Assembly (NCBI GenBank): GCA_002081555.1
Contig: KV920908.1
Location: forward strand, 1-64,000
Reading direction: 5' to 3'
DNA length: 64,000 bases
Source: Protostelium mycophagum
Lineage: Eukaryota > Evosea > Variosea > Protosteliida > Protosteliaceae
The translations under genes were made by a program, and so were the position numbers. The stretch's first letter is position 1, and each line of letters begins with the position of its first letter. The notes under the pieces were generated by a model. It did not search any database. It saw only the letters and a program-made list of their open reading frames with translations, and was not told the DNA's origin. This document shows positions 1-10,844 of the stretch, piece by piece.

Positions 1-364
1 TTCCGGTGGTTGAACACGGCCAGCAAAAGCGTCTTCTTTTGAGGCGTATCTGCGCTTCGATTATCATCTCCTGATCAATTTGCAACTCACTAAAGTCCAG
101 GGTTTTGTCGAACTTGAGGAACCGATGCATTGATCAAGCCGGCACAGAACATATGATGATTTCCAAGAAGGACATCCCTCCATCACAATCAGAGGGTTTT
201 GTGCTCATGTGCTTGATTTTACTGCACTCTCAATATCCCTCAAAACTACGTTCAAACTGTTTAATAAGGTAAGTTAAGCTCCTTAACCAAAATTGCTGCT
301 AAATAAGTGCAAATAATAGCGGCAACCTTATTAAGGAGCTTCAGCGAATAATGTTTTTATTATT
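1..364. other. No gene recognised
   Basis: No convincing coding exon or RNA gene is seen in this stretch. It lies beyond the 3' end of the minus-strand gene that stops at 365. It may hold 3' sequence of a gene that starts outside the window. Confidence 0.4.
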
Positions 365-1190
365 CTAATTTGTCTCCAAGTCACCAGTTGTGGATTGGTT
401 TACCAATCTGATATAGAAATCAATATTGTCCATCAGAGCCTGCCCCATTTTGTTCGTCTGATCTGTAGAGATCTCTCTTGCACCAAGAGGTTGAGGGAAT
501 ACATCCACTGACTGAGAGAACCTCAAATTTTGGTAAAGGAACCAAGCAAAGGAGTGGCAGTTACACGTGGTACTCCAAGTGGGAGGGTTGGTATGTGGGG
601 TTTTGTCAAGATACGCCCTCCACATCTTGGCCAGCAGTTTACTGAGGTGCTCGTTAATTCTAAATGGGTTGTTATAATCAACATGAGAGGGAACAATTAG
701 ATAACCCAAGTCGAACACCTCCTCTATATTCTGTCTCTGTAAAGAATGACATTAGTCTTTGTGAGATAATGAAGAGAGCTCACCGGAAGTTTATAATACC
801 TCATCCAGTAGCAAACATTGATGCCAATCCAGGCCAGGGGGTTCATCTTGGTGACAAGTGATTGAGTCTTAAATTTCTCGACCGCATCTCTTGTGTAACC
901 GAGCTCTAGACCATATCCCTCCACATAATCCTCATCTGATAAACCAAAAGCATCGTTGATTAGAAATTTGTGGTACGGCTTGCACATTGTTGATACCGCG
1001 TAGACTTTGTTCTGCTTACCCTTCTTGCCCTTGCCGTCTTCGTAGTCACTCTTTGCCAAACTCTCATAATCCACCATTGGTTTGGTTGGTGGTTCCCCCA
1101 GCCATGATGGTGTAAAGAAGTTGATGATGCCCGAAAGCATGTGAAGTGCTTTGGTGTCTCGGAAAAAAAATTCCACGTTCTACAACCAAC
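365..1190 (-). CDS. Unrecognised multi-exon protein (5' end uncertain)
   Basis: Two exons are clear. The upstream one runs from about 1190 down to 784, and the downstream one from 736 to the TAG at 365. They are joined by a 47-bp intron (737..783) with a GTGAGC donor and a TTTACAG acceptor, in phase 0. The protein has a Lys/Gly-rich patch (DGKGKKGKQNK) and an aromatic-rich segment (WIGINVCYWMRYY) just before the splice. I recognise no family. The first readable ATG (MLSGIINFF) is at about 1140, but the frame stays open upstream to about 1190, so a further 5' exon is possible. The gene is divergent from the peroxidase gene at 1562. Confidence 0.55.
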
Positions 1191-1561
1191 CACTAAAACA
1201 AACAGACCTGATTAAAATATGATTTTAGTTAATCTGACAAGATACTTGTGATGTTTCCAACTAGTCTGCATAAAGCATACTGAGACTGCATGAAAGCTTA
1301 CAAATCATTTCCAAAGAATTTACAAACAGATTACAGGAAGCAAGCATCCAGCATGTGATGAGTTGTAGATAAATGCACTATAATACCCTCTTTTTATATG
1401 ATGTTCTTCCTTCTTTGTACCTAATACGTCTGTACTCCAAAAATATAAGGATGTAACTGTGACAACCGGCGATGTCAGAATTCACATGAGAAGAAAGTGA
1501 CATCCCCTTTTCCCGCGAGAGTGTGATGTGAGCATTTGAAAGACCAGATTCCACAGTTTGA
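1191..1561. promoter_or_regulatory. Divergent intergenic region
   Basis: The 371 bp lie between the unrecognised minus gene and the start of the plus-strand peroxidase gene, so both promoters probably sit here. I see no recognisable motif. A short 5' exon of the minus gene could also be present. Confidence 0.35.
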
Positions 1562-2348
1562 ATGATGAATAGGCTCCTTCTCATCGTAGCGACCCTCTCT
1601 ACAGTCGCTTGCTTCGCAACACATGAGTTCCAGGCACCTGGCCCAAATGATCTCAGATCCGCCTGCCCAGTTCTAAATATGCTGGCCAATCACGGCTATC
1701 TTCAACGTGATGGAAGGAACCTGACCAGAATGGGGCTCATCAAAACCCTCAGATCCACTTTCAGCTTTGGAATTGCTCTTGCCACAGCCGAGATTACCTC
1801 TGACTATATGACATTCCAAAACCCAACCGATCTCGATTTCCACTCGCTCTCCATCCACAATTTGTGAGGAAGATGACATCATCCATTGTGATACTAACCT
1901 GTGTAAAGTATCGAGCACGATGTTTCTCTTACCCGCAATGACCTTGCTTTGGGAGACAATCTTGTTCTCAACCAGACTCTCTTGCAACAAATGATCAAGG
2001 AATCAGCCGACGGCAAAACACTAAAATGGAGAGACATGGTAGAACACAACAAGGTGACAATTCTACAAAAATGACACAAACTCATATCATTAGCACCGCC
2101 TGGCAGAAGTCAAGGCCACCAACCCTACCCATGTGTATGGTGATAATCAGAGAGATATTGTCGCCGCACAGATCGCCCTCTTCCAGCTCGCATTCGGAGG
2201 AGAACTTTCTGGAGTACGTTTAGATTACGTCCAATCCATCTTTGGCGAAGAGAAGATGCCAGCCTCTTACAAGCCCCGCCCTTTCATCTCTGTTTCCCTC
2301 CCAGAGTTTTTACTCTTCAAGAAGGTCATCAGATCTGCCCTTGCCTAA
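1562..2348 (+). CDS. Secreted heme-thiolate peroxidase, Peroxidase_2 (chloroperoxidase-like) family
   Basis: Exons 1562..1863, 1909..2053 and 2094..2348 give 233 aa. The N-terminus (MMNRLLLIVATLSTVACFA) is a signal peptide, so export is expected. The heme-ligand motif follows as SACPVLNMLANHGYLQRDGR; the family norm is PCP, and here it is ACP. After intron 1 comes the distal acid motif IEHDVSLTRND, of the E-H-D form typical of chloroperoxidases. By family knowledge such enzymes use hydrogen peroxide for halogenation or peroxygenation. Length is normal for the short class. Intron 2 (2054..2093, 40 bp) sits where the paralogue at 19875..20692 has a 42-bp intron. The paralogue has one extra intron right after the ACP motif. 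Confidence 0.88.
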
Positions 2349-2689
2349 TCCAGAAAACAAATATAAATAACAACCAAATTTAATGGCTGAACTCTTGGTA
2401 AAAAATTCATTTTTTGTGCAGTGTTGACCTCTCAGAGATGCACTCCATCACTCTTCAATGGCAGAAACTGCTCGGGGTGATGTGTCGAGATGACAACGAG
2501 AGATCATCAGCAAGATATAATGTTCATGCAATTCAGGATCGTGTTCTTTTAGAACCAAAAATAGAATTCAAAGGTGTCCTTTATGTGAGAACCCACTTTA
2601 CTCCTACACCAGCTTGCCGTGCTCTACAGCTGCTCGAGATCAGGAAACGTCCTCCAAACATCTTGCATCTCTTCAGAAGAGGATCTGTG
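2349..2689. other. Convergent 3'-3' intergenic region
   Basis: The 341 bp lie between two convergent genes. I see AT-rich 3' sequence and no coding exon. A long plus-strand reading frame continues from here (2414..3043), but it has no family signal and runs antisense to the zinc-finger gene. Confidence 0.5.
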
Positions 2690-4505
2690 CTAGCGTCCCA
2701 ACTTCTTGGACAGCCATCCTTGTTGTTGTGGCTCTTGTTGTTGTTGTTGTTGTTGTTGGTTCATGGCGCCACTGAGGAGTGCGAGGAACTTCCGTCTAAT
2801 CTCTTCTTCAATCTTCCGGAGATGCCATTCCTAGAGATGATTTCAATGATGATGTCTTTGGCATGCATCGAGGTGAAATCGAAATGTTGCAATTTTATAA
2901 AAGTCGGTCGTCTACACCTTTGTTTGCGGCTTTACCGCAACAGAAACATTCCGAGCCATCTCATCTCCAAACACGACCCCGAAGATATCATCAGAGATAT
3001 CACTGACTCACCATATGACGTCTCAAATTCCCCTTGCCTTTGATCTTCTTTACGCAACCGCCGCCAAAAGGACAGTTAATCTTTGTGTCCTCCTTCTTAA
3101 GGCCGTCCGCGATGGGCAACACGGTACAATAAGTTTGGGCGCGAATCTGTGCCACGTAATGGTTGACGTACTCCTCCACCGAGGGGAGCTCGGAGGGAGG
3201 GGGGGTCAAGACGAGGTGGATATTTGATATGATGTTGGGGGGTGGTAGAATACGACCGTCAAATTCTCCTGGAATGGGTGAGATTTCTAAATTTAGAATC
3301 GGAAAATCGGAGTATTAGTCAGATACTCCCGGAAATTTCGACAGAAAAATCGATTAAAAATATTAAAAAGTACCAGTATGTGAAGGACTTTGTGGATAGT
3401 ATTGGTAAGTGAAGTGAGCGTCGTTCCTTGCGTGTTCTGGGGGTGATGGTGTACTTTGTATATCAGAAGTGTTTTATTTCACCACGTGAATACTGAAAAA
3501 ACAGCAGAGGTGGACGTCGAACCCGGTATCCTTGATAGCAAAAAAACGTTTCGTGTGGAAAAAAAGTGGGGGGAAAGGATCGAACCCTGGTGCTCACCTC
3601 ATGGGGGATGCGTCTTCGCTCTTGGGCTTCTCCTTCTCTCCAGTTGTAGCGATGGGAAAGGGTGGCAGCGTCCCAAGTAATTGTGCCGCCTTGGAATAAG
3701 AACCTCCTATTGTCCCCTGTTGCGGGTCAAACCTCATTGTACAAGAGCATTGCCGGAAAAATCCGGAAAAACTCGGAAAAATCCGGAAAAATACCTTGTT
3801 TTCTAAGGGATAAAAAGTGCTCTGGCTCAGGATTTTCGAATTCGGCGAACTCGACCCTGAAATTTCATCAAAAATTCGTCCCGTGTGTCACAATTCTCCG
3901 GACATTTTCAACTTGAAAATGTTCGGATAAATTACCCAATAGTTTAGCCGCTTTAGAATATGTCCCTCCTGAGATTCTAACACTGCTCCTGTCTCGGATA
4001 TAAAATCCTTGGTTTGAAGGGCTTCCAGGCCGTTCCTGGGAAATCGATGAAATCCCGGGAAGTTGTCCGACCGACTGGCTCATTGGCGGGAGATGCAAAT
4101 TTGAATTTTGAATATTTGAAAACGGATTGGCCGGAAACATCTTGTCTGCGTCTTCTCAGCTCGAGTTTTCCCAGATTTTTCTGTGTTTTATTCTTTTGAA
4201 ACGTTGTAGATATACAAACCTGACATGGACGAGCTCAATGAATTGAACCCGCTGCTTGCTGGTGTTGAAAAGGCGCTTTGAAACGGTGTATAACTGCTGT
4301 TGGCAGAAAAAACAGGCGGGGGTGTTTGCGGCCCAATCATTTGTGCCGGGGTCATAACTTGGGGGGAGGGGGAAGCGGTGGAGGTGTAAGCTGGGGTCCC
4401 AAAGGATCCCATGGAGGTGGGCGTCCCAAATGTATGAGCCGGCGAAGTCGCCGCGAATTGATATCCGCCCTGGCCGTTGTAGACTGCGCTCGGCGTTGGG
4501 CTCTC
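2690..4505 (-). CDS. C2H2-like zinc-finger protein, low-complexity (5' and middle exons uncertain)
   Basis: The last exon (2690..2830) ends in a Gln-rich tail coded by a CAA run. It joins across a 181-bp intron (2831..3011) to an exon reading CPFGGGC...NLRRHM. The splice completes C-x5-C-x12-H-x3-H (HMEWH), a C2H2-type zinc-finger spacing. Upstream exons are Ser/Thr/Pro-rich, with FGTP-type and TPASSGF segments near 4200..4500. Two exons carry related short blocks, SGGTYSKAAKLLG near 3950 and IGGSYSKAAQLLG near 3690, which suggests an internal duplication. A DNA-binding role is inferred from the finger only. The exact joins between 3020 and 4190 are not secure, and the start is not found. The 181-bp intron carries the hairpin word TTGCGGCTTTACCGCAA. 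Confidence 0.55.
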
Positions 4506-4688
4506 TGGTGCTTTTTTCGGTCAGGTTAATTACCGTGCGATATCACGTGGCTTACCGTACGTATTTGAACGTAATTGCTCGATCCTCTTCATGTGGGCCT
4601 GCGGGCGTTACGATTTATTTTTTCAAGTAGAAAATGGACTTTGGATATTTTGCATTTGAAAATAGTGAAAATATTATTTTCATGCAGG

Positions 4689-4738
4689 ACGGTAAGAAGA
4701 CGAGAAGACACGGTGAGAAGACGAGAAGACACGATAAG
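4689..4738. repeat. Short tandem repeat, 21-bp unit
   Basis: Two near-identical 21-bp units (ACGGTAAGAAGACGAGAAGAC, then the same with GTGAG in place of GTAAG) lie back to back, followed by a partial third. They sit upstream of the zinc-finger gene in non-coding sequence. Confidence 0.8.
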
Positions 4739-4813
4739 GAGTCAAATAAGATGAGACCTCTTGTGCGGTGGGAAATGACATCGATCGGGCCGTAATCTGA
4801 AGATGATTAGCTG

Positions 4814-5606
4814 CTAAAATACGGTAAAGAATTCCAAGCTCCAAATAGTCCTCATGACTCCATCGTTGCGGAGATCATGCAGCAGAGCCGCAACAATGGG
4901 AAATGCACACAACAGATGACCAAAAGAACTAAAATCCAATGGAAAACTCCTGAAGCTTAAGTCGCACAGAAAATATGTTTTTTGTATAAAAATATTGATG
5001 CCGGTAAGAGCTCCATGCTGCTCCAAAGGAATGTCTTTGTACAAATAGAGGATGTTAGTGTTACCTTATCTGAAGGTTGTCCATTTTCCATTGATTGTGA
5101 TACCCCCAAGAGATGGGCGGCAGCCGCCTAAAAATATTTCAGCATCATTAATAAACTCCGGACTCCATAGAGCCAATCATATGGAATCTCGGTATGATGA
5201 TTACCTTATGTTGTTGTTCCTCCAACCATAACCTGGTCGCCTCATCTACCGATTGTTCTGAACCTCTGTTCCTCTTTCTATGTCCTCCCGCGCTGGCACT
5301 CCGCGATGGTGCAGAATGTTTTTTACTAATGGAAGATTTGACCGATGATGGATTATTTCCAAACAATTGAAAATGTTGAAGATGGCTCTGAACCGCTGTG
5401 AGTCCACTGCTGCGACGCTGTGGTCTAAATTGATCTCCCTCATGTTCGCTTGCATCGTCTTCTGAGATCATAGAATGATAAGATGATGTTTCACTGAAAT
5501 CGTCTGTTGTCATGCTCAGTTCTGAAGCAGAGTCCTCGATCAGAAAACCGATTGCATGCTTATTCACCGCCGACCGATATGTGGTCGTATCCATTATATC
5601 TGTCAT
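4814..5606 (-). CDS. Ser-rich unrecognised protein
   Basis: The gene starts at ATG 5606 (MTDIMDTTTYRS; a second ATG is at 5594). The first exon runs to about 5207 and is Ser/Asp/Glu-rich (ETSSYHSMISEDDASEHEGD), then basic (GGHRKRNRGSEQ). A GTAATC donor after EEQQHK joins a short exon starting AAAAHLLGVSQSMENG. The last exon has two possible frames: one ends at TAG 4814, the other at a TAA near 4959. No family is recognised. The acid and basic patches suggest a nuclear regulatory protein, as inference only. Confidence 0.5.
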
Positions 5607-6412
5607 GGATCTGATTACTTCTGCAGTTCTTTTGGGTACTCAATCGACCTCAGAAGCTATTCGCTCTTCGATCCTGGTCCACTTTTGTTGACTCAATTGA
5701 AGCGGTCGAGAAAATAAAGAGGCGGAAAACTCCCCGTTACCATGACAATTCCCTATCACCAGATCCCGCAGGTTGCGTCACATGCCCTCAGCCAACAAGG
5801 TGCTCGAATGACAACCACAACATGCCACAGAAGACAATGAGAAGTTGTCTGTCTCGACATAGAGAACACACGGACGCTGGCAGGACACACTCTGAAAAAC
5901 GGAGTTTATTTTCACCCCGGATGACGTGCCGCTCAGTACGTTTGTACTCCGACCACCCTGACGCGGTCAGACACACCCTCCTTTGACCACAATAAACCCC
6001 TTGGTGGTCGCATTGTCTATATTAAAAGATAGAAGCTGATGGATGGGTCTTAGCACGTGCTAAGTGTCCGGGATCTTGCGTAAGGAGAGTCAGGTGAGTC
6101 TATCAATTAGGTCTTGTTTGTCTGTGAAAACTCGGTTCACAAGTGACCTGTCTCTGGGGTAAAAAGAGTCTATAGATAGACATCTTCCCATCATCAGAAT
6201 ACAGTGTTGTAGATAACTTGACTTTTGACATATGTCAGGCGGATATGTCAAAGTCGAAATTTTCTCTTTTCTGTCTTGAAGTACACATCGCACTATTCAC
6301 GGTAAGAATCTCGTGAATTACCACGACGTCACGGTAAGGATTACGTTCTGGTGTTTGCAACCTTCAGATTTGCAAAGAAAAAAACATACGAAAACTTTTC
6401 TCTCTTTACTGT
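5607..6412. other. Intergenic, no gene recognised
   Basis: About 800 bp separate the Ser-rich gene and the 3' end of the casein kinase gene. Short reading frames are present but none has codon or family support. TTACCGTGA-type words occur near 6300. Confidence 0.4.
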
Positions 6413-8448
6413 TCACAAAGGGTCCTGCGACATGATGTCCTCTGACCTATTGGACTGCGCATCCATCGGCGTGGCTGTGGAGGTCTGCCGAGTGGCTATT
6501 GTAGATGACGGAATACGTATCGGCGGTGGAGGCAGCATGCCCGAGTCTTCTACTTCCTGGTGGCGTTAGCGTGTTTTTTTACGGTAAGAAACGGGGAAAA
6601 TGCTCACCTCCCAGTCAAAAGGATCATCCAAACGAAACCCCTCCCTCCGCAAAGCGGTTGTAAACAACCCCAAACACTTCTCATAATCAGGTCTGTCCTC
6701 AAATCTGATGACGTCATCACCCACTACTTCGTTGTAGATGCACTCACCCTAGTGATTTCACATGTTGAAAGTACTGAACGAATTCGTCGGGGAAGCCGTT
6801 GCATAACACGGACACGGGAATCCCGATCTTTCTCTCTGCGATATGTTCGTATTGTGCCTTGTTAGTTTTTGGCGCTTTTGCCCCTGCAGAAAGGGTCAGG
6901 AACCGTCTATTACTCAGTCTGTCACAGCGGCAGTTGGGACGACGGAGCCGCGGTTGCCACAGTGTCTATGTGGTGTTCCCAAACACAAATCGAGTGTACT
7001 TGCGGCAAACACTCCACCGCATCTATGTGCTGGAGGGAGCCACGGGATCTGTTGACGCGGCGAAGCCGCGCACCTCGCCACAGCATTAGGGCGGCGGAGC
7101 CGCACAGTTTCTTGCCAAATGATCCACTGCAGCAAGGTGTGTCTGAACACAAGCATACGAGGCTCTGCCGCAGGACATTGTATAAGACTCGGAAGAGGTG
7201 TCTTCCTTCTCTCTACATCGCATCTCATCGTGATCATTATGTCCATGATGAGACACCAACCTTGCCATGGTAGTGACCCCTTCCCAAAATAAATCAGCAT
7301 ATACCCCAGGCTTTCCATGTCATCTCTTCTCGATTGTTCTGAGGTCACGTTAATTCACGCGAAGGTTCACGGTAACTCACGTGCACCGAGATGGTTCCTT
7401 AAAGAAGCATAACGAGCTGTTCCGGTGAGGCTGTGGCCCTCTGAATAAGATATATGTTTTTTCGTCCTGCTGTCCGTCCACCTACTCACGTTAACAGCCG
7501 AGAGACGCCACGGTAATAGACGCTCACTTTCTCGCCAGGCCAAGGTCTATGATGAACACTTTGTTTCTTCGTGGGCCAAGTCCGACTAAAAAATTTTCTG
7601 GTTTTATGTCCCTGCAGAATTGTCATTTTTTGTCTTTATGTTATTTGTGGAGGTCATGCTTTGGCCACGCGCCTTCTAAGGCAGCGGAGCTGCAGGTGCA
7701 GAGAATGTCTTGTGTCTTCGGTTTGCATCTGTAACTCAGAGTTGAGACCTCTAAATATAGCTCGAGTGTCGTGTACAGAGTGATCATGATCTGGTATCTC
7801 ACCTATGTATATATTCCTTGTCATGAATGTCCATGAGCGATTTTAAAATCTGTATCGCCAGTAATAAGACGGTTCTCATCGTGAACTTCTTGTTCTGCTG
7901 TACAAAAACATCCTCTAAAGATGGACCGTGTAGTTCCATCACCATATAGTTATGCCGAGGTAGACTGCCGTGAAAATATACCTCTGAAATACTCTCTATG
8001 CCTTGCAAGCTCTGCGATGAGTCAGCTCGGTGTATTTCTTTGGCATATCCATATGTGTATTCGGTTGCCAACAGGAAGAAGTGAGGAAGAGGGAATTGTG
8101 TCCATCTCCTTTAAAAGAGACGACATATGTCCAAGGAGTCCATCTTCCCAAAAATTCCAGGGCTTTTAGGAGATAAAACGCCGAAAAAAGATAGGAAGGT
8201 CTTACCTTATAGACTTTATACTCTGTGAAGAGCTGCGGCTGTCTCTGCTTGTTCGATTCGACTTTGACAGCTACATCTTTACCACCAGAGGAGTCAATAG
8301 CTCTATATATCTCTCCAAAGGTCCCTGCACCGATTCTATACCGTAATGTCCAATGATTTCCCACTTCCACATCATCCAGATTTGTTTCTGCTTCATGTTG
8401 CTCTTGCATCACATGCGCCGGAGGCACCGGCATCGGCCACGACGCCAT
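6413..8448 (-). CDS. Casein kinase 1-family protein kinase
   Basis: Eight exons (8206..8448, 7803..8011, 7528..7611, 7381..7481, 7261..7338, 6748..6883, 6608..6704, 6413..6556) join in phase to 363 aa. In order: the glycine loop [16 protein letters not shown] with the ATP lysine, [12 protein letters not shown] in the catalytic loop, then [17 protein letters not shown] and the CK1 signature [24 protein letters not shown]. The metal-binding DFG is DLG here. By family it phosphorylates Ser/Thr on primed substrates. The start MASWPMP at 8448 is the first ATG in frame. Introns range from 42 to 377 bp. The longest (6884..7260) and the one at 7612..7802 are packed with GCGGC/GCCGC hairpins. Confidence 0.93.
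7056..7103. repeat. Two GC-rich hairpins inside a kinase intron
   Basis: Within the 377-bp intron 6884..7260 lie the perfect inverted repeats CGCGGCGAAGCCGCG (7056..7070) and GCGGCGGAGCCGC (7091..7103). Related copies occur in other introns of the window. Confidence 0.75.
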
Positions 8449-9362
8449 CCTCGATACGATAGACAATCAAGATCACCACGATTGATGGTCCAAAACCACG
8501 GAGATTTTTACGTTCACGAATTTCGCGGATCACTCCCTGAGATTTCGTCCTAATTTCTGCGAACACACCCCCACCCGCCATTTTCTGTCTTCTTTGGTTG
8601 ACGACATCACCTGCAGAGGGTGATCCTCTTTCGGCTTTAAGAAGAGATATTGCAACGGTGAATTTGGATCTTTTTATTCTGGCAGGGTTTCAAGTTGAGA
8701 AGAATTGAACCCAAAATGATTGGGTTCGCATTCTCAGAATGAAGTTCTATTTTTAGAGAAGCAAGACCAAGATCACCACAATTTCGTCTACAATGAGTCA
8801 AGTAAGCTTCATATGGAACCCCACCAAAGGTGATAATCCACCAATACCACCATATTTTTTCATACAAATTCACTTTGGAGCATCACTACCACAGGTGAAT
8901 TTCTTCACCATAAACCTTCACGGTACCAAGAAGATTTCTAGAAAAGCGACTAATCTCTCAAGGTGAATGAACTTTGAACACAAGCAATGCGGTGATTACC
9001 GTGGCGGGCAATACAAGCCGACACCAAAATGCAGAAAACTCGCAATCTGAGGGGCATTTTACCAGCATATTGGCCACAAAGAGCTCTCTCATTTCATACC
9101 AATGATGCCTGTTCGGACCTTCCGGCGACAATTCTGTCGGTGCAGCGCTTGTGGAAAACTCTTTCTACAAAGCACGCCGCGGCGTCGGCTTGCTGATTGA
9201 GATTGTGTACAGCGACATACTGTCATTGTAGACAGTGTTGTAAAAACAGCCCAGAGTAGTGGGAAAAAAGGGAAAACGAATTTCACGTTTCCGCGATTTG
9301 GCCGACAGCGCATCCAAGCCCTTTCCAAGGACAAACACAGATCAGCGACGGTCTTATAGACT
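8449..9362. promoter_or_regulatory. Divergent intergenic region between kinase and plus-strand gene
   Basis: About 900 bp separate two divergent starts. The sequence holds short GGTGAATTT-like repeats and a GATTACCGTGG word near 9000 but no exon I can support. Minus-strand frames here lack family signal. Confidence 0.35.
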
Positions 9363-10735
9363 ATGTCGTGCTTAGATGGATCATCATCAGCCAGCTCCCC
9401 AATGCAACCCGATAGAAAGATGGAAAAGAAACAGAAGAAGCTGGAGAAGAAGCAGGCAGAAGAGCTGAAGAAACAAGAGAAGAAGAGAGAGAAGATGGAG
9501 AAGAAACTTTTGGTGGGTTGGATCATCATCATGTCTCTAATGATCCTGATTTCACGAAAGAAAACAAACAGAAGGAACGCAGCATCTTTGGACGAAAATG
9601 GGATGACTTATTTTGGATTGCCTGTATCTCTGACCAGATCTGTTTCACATACTCCAAAGCCCTCCAGAAAAATTGCGGGTCCTATCACTCGCAGTGAATC
9701 GACCAAATCACTGAGTAAGTTCTCGAAACGCGACACATTTCAGTATTGACACGGGAGGATTTGTAACATAACATCATACAGAATTGGAACTGGTCGTCTT
9801 GGAGGGATGTAATTATTTCATCTTACATTTGACCAAGTTCATGACGGACATGTTGAGGACCGTCAGAGCTTTATCAGAAGTGCTGCTCAGCAGAATGCAA
9901 AAGAGAAACCTTCTCGTAGAGATGAAGGCAACTGTCAACTCATTCCAAGAAGCCAGGGCAGATCTAGAGAAAGGTGATCGCGATCTGTCTTGACGAGATC
10001 GTCGTGGTTGTAACCATGAAGAGTCAACAAACTTTTAGAAGATCTGTACCAAGATTTTATTTTTGTGCAGAATTATTTGACACCAAAATGCATTTTATCA
10101 ATTAAAAAAGATAATTTATTTGGAAATGGTGTTTTGTGCTTGAAAAAATCTTGTTTGCCACAACATAACATTTTTTGTACTTTGACAAAACATTCTGTAC
10201 TATCTGGTCTTGAGATCGTGTGGATTCGTTCGTTAACCTGACATATCTCAGCCTCTAAAGGCACAGTGAGCTGCTCGAAAGCACTGTCAAGCGTTTCCAA
10301 CTTTGACTCAGGGGTGGGATTTTCACTTTACATTCTTCAATATTTTTTTCGGACTTTCGGATTCTTCGACTTGACGGTAAAGAACACGTTAGTTACCGAG
10401 AAATTTAAAGTGGTGTGGAAAGTGGCCAAATTCTGCAATAAGAATATAAATCTTCTTTCCATCAGAAAAATTCAAAGAAATTTCTCGTGACCATGACATC
10501 ATGATGACGTCACGATGACATCATGATGACGATATCTCAGGTGCTGAGTATGATCCACGTTCTGCACAGACTTTCAGTGTCTTCATATGACACACAAGAT
10601 GTCGGTGCAGTCACCCAAGGCCTCAGAAAGTGCTTGAACTCTTGCAAATCGTTTTTAGACGCGACGCCAGAGCAACAGAGAGTACAACATTCCATACTAC
10701 AAAAGGTGATTCCACATCGTTGTAGACAGAGTTAA
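9363..10735 (+). CDS. Lys/Glu-rich coiled-coil protein, unrecognised (may be the 5' part of the ankyrin gene)
   Basis: It starts at ATG 9363 (MSCLDGSSSASSP). A strongly charged helix follows (KMEKKQKKLEKKQAEELKKQ), which is probably a coiled coil. An intron with a GTGGGT donor follows, then an exon with FGLPVSLTRSVSHTPKPSRK and a Ser-rich basic stretch. Further exons are at 9782..9976 (KFMTDMLRTVRALSEVLLSR, helical) and 10532..10705 (TQGLRKCLNSCKSFLDATPE, helical). The exon at 10705 ends at a GTGATT donor, or reads on to a stop at 10735. Whether it splices into the ankyrin gene that opens at 10845 is unclear. Sequence between 10000 and 10500 is unresolved. Confidence 0.5.
10492..10535. repeat. 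Tandem TGACATCATGATGACGTCACG repeat
   Basis: A block of about 21 bp rich in ATGACATCATGATGACG is repeated twice head to tail. It contains the palindrome TGACGTCA, which also marks 3' ends of several introns in the window. Confidence 0.75.
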
Positions 10736-10844
10736 AATCTCGAAATTCAGAATTGAAATTATTTTTGTGGTTCATGAGAAATTCAAGTCAGAGTTTCATT
10801 GGAATGGAAATGACGGGTTGTAGTCCGTCGCGTTAGATAGCAAA

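Noticed and set aside
2414-3043. A 209-aa plus-strand open frame with a long leucine run
   Set aside because: The leucine run is the antisense of a CAA (Gln) repeat in the last exon of the minus-strand zinc-finger gene, and no family signal is present.
3500-3600. tRNA-like GGGTTCGA words on the minus strand
   Set aside because: T-arm stems do not pair and no acceptor or anticodon arm can be drawn.
4689-4738. CRISPR-like repeat
   Set aside because: Two adjacent 21-bp units without spacers, in a eukaryotic intergenic region.
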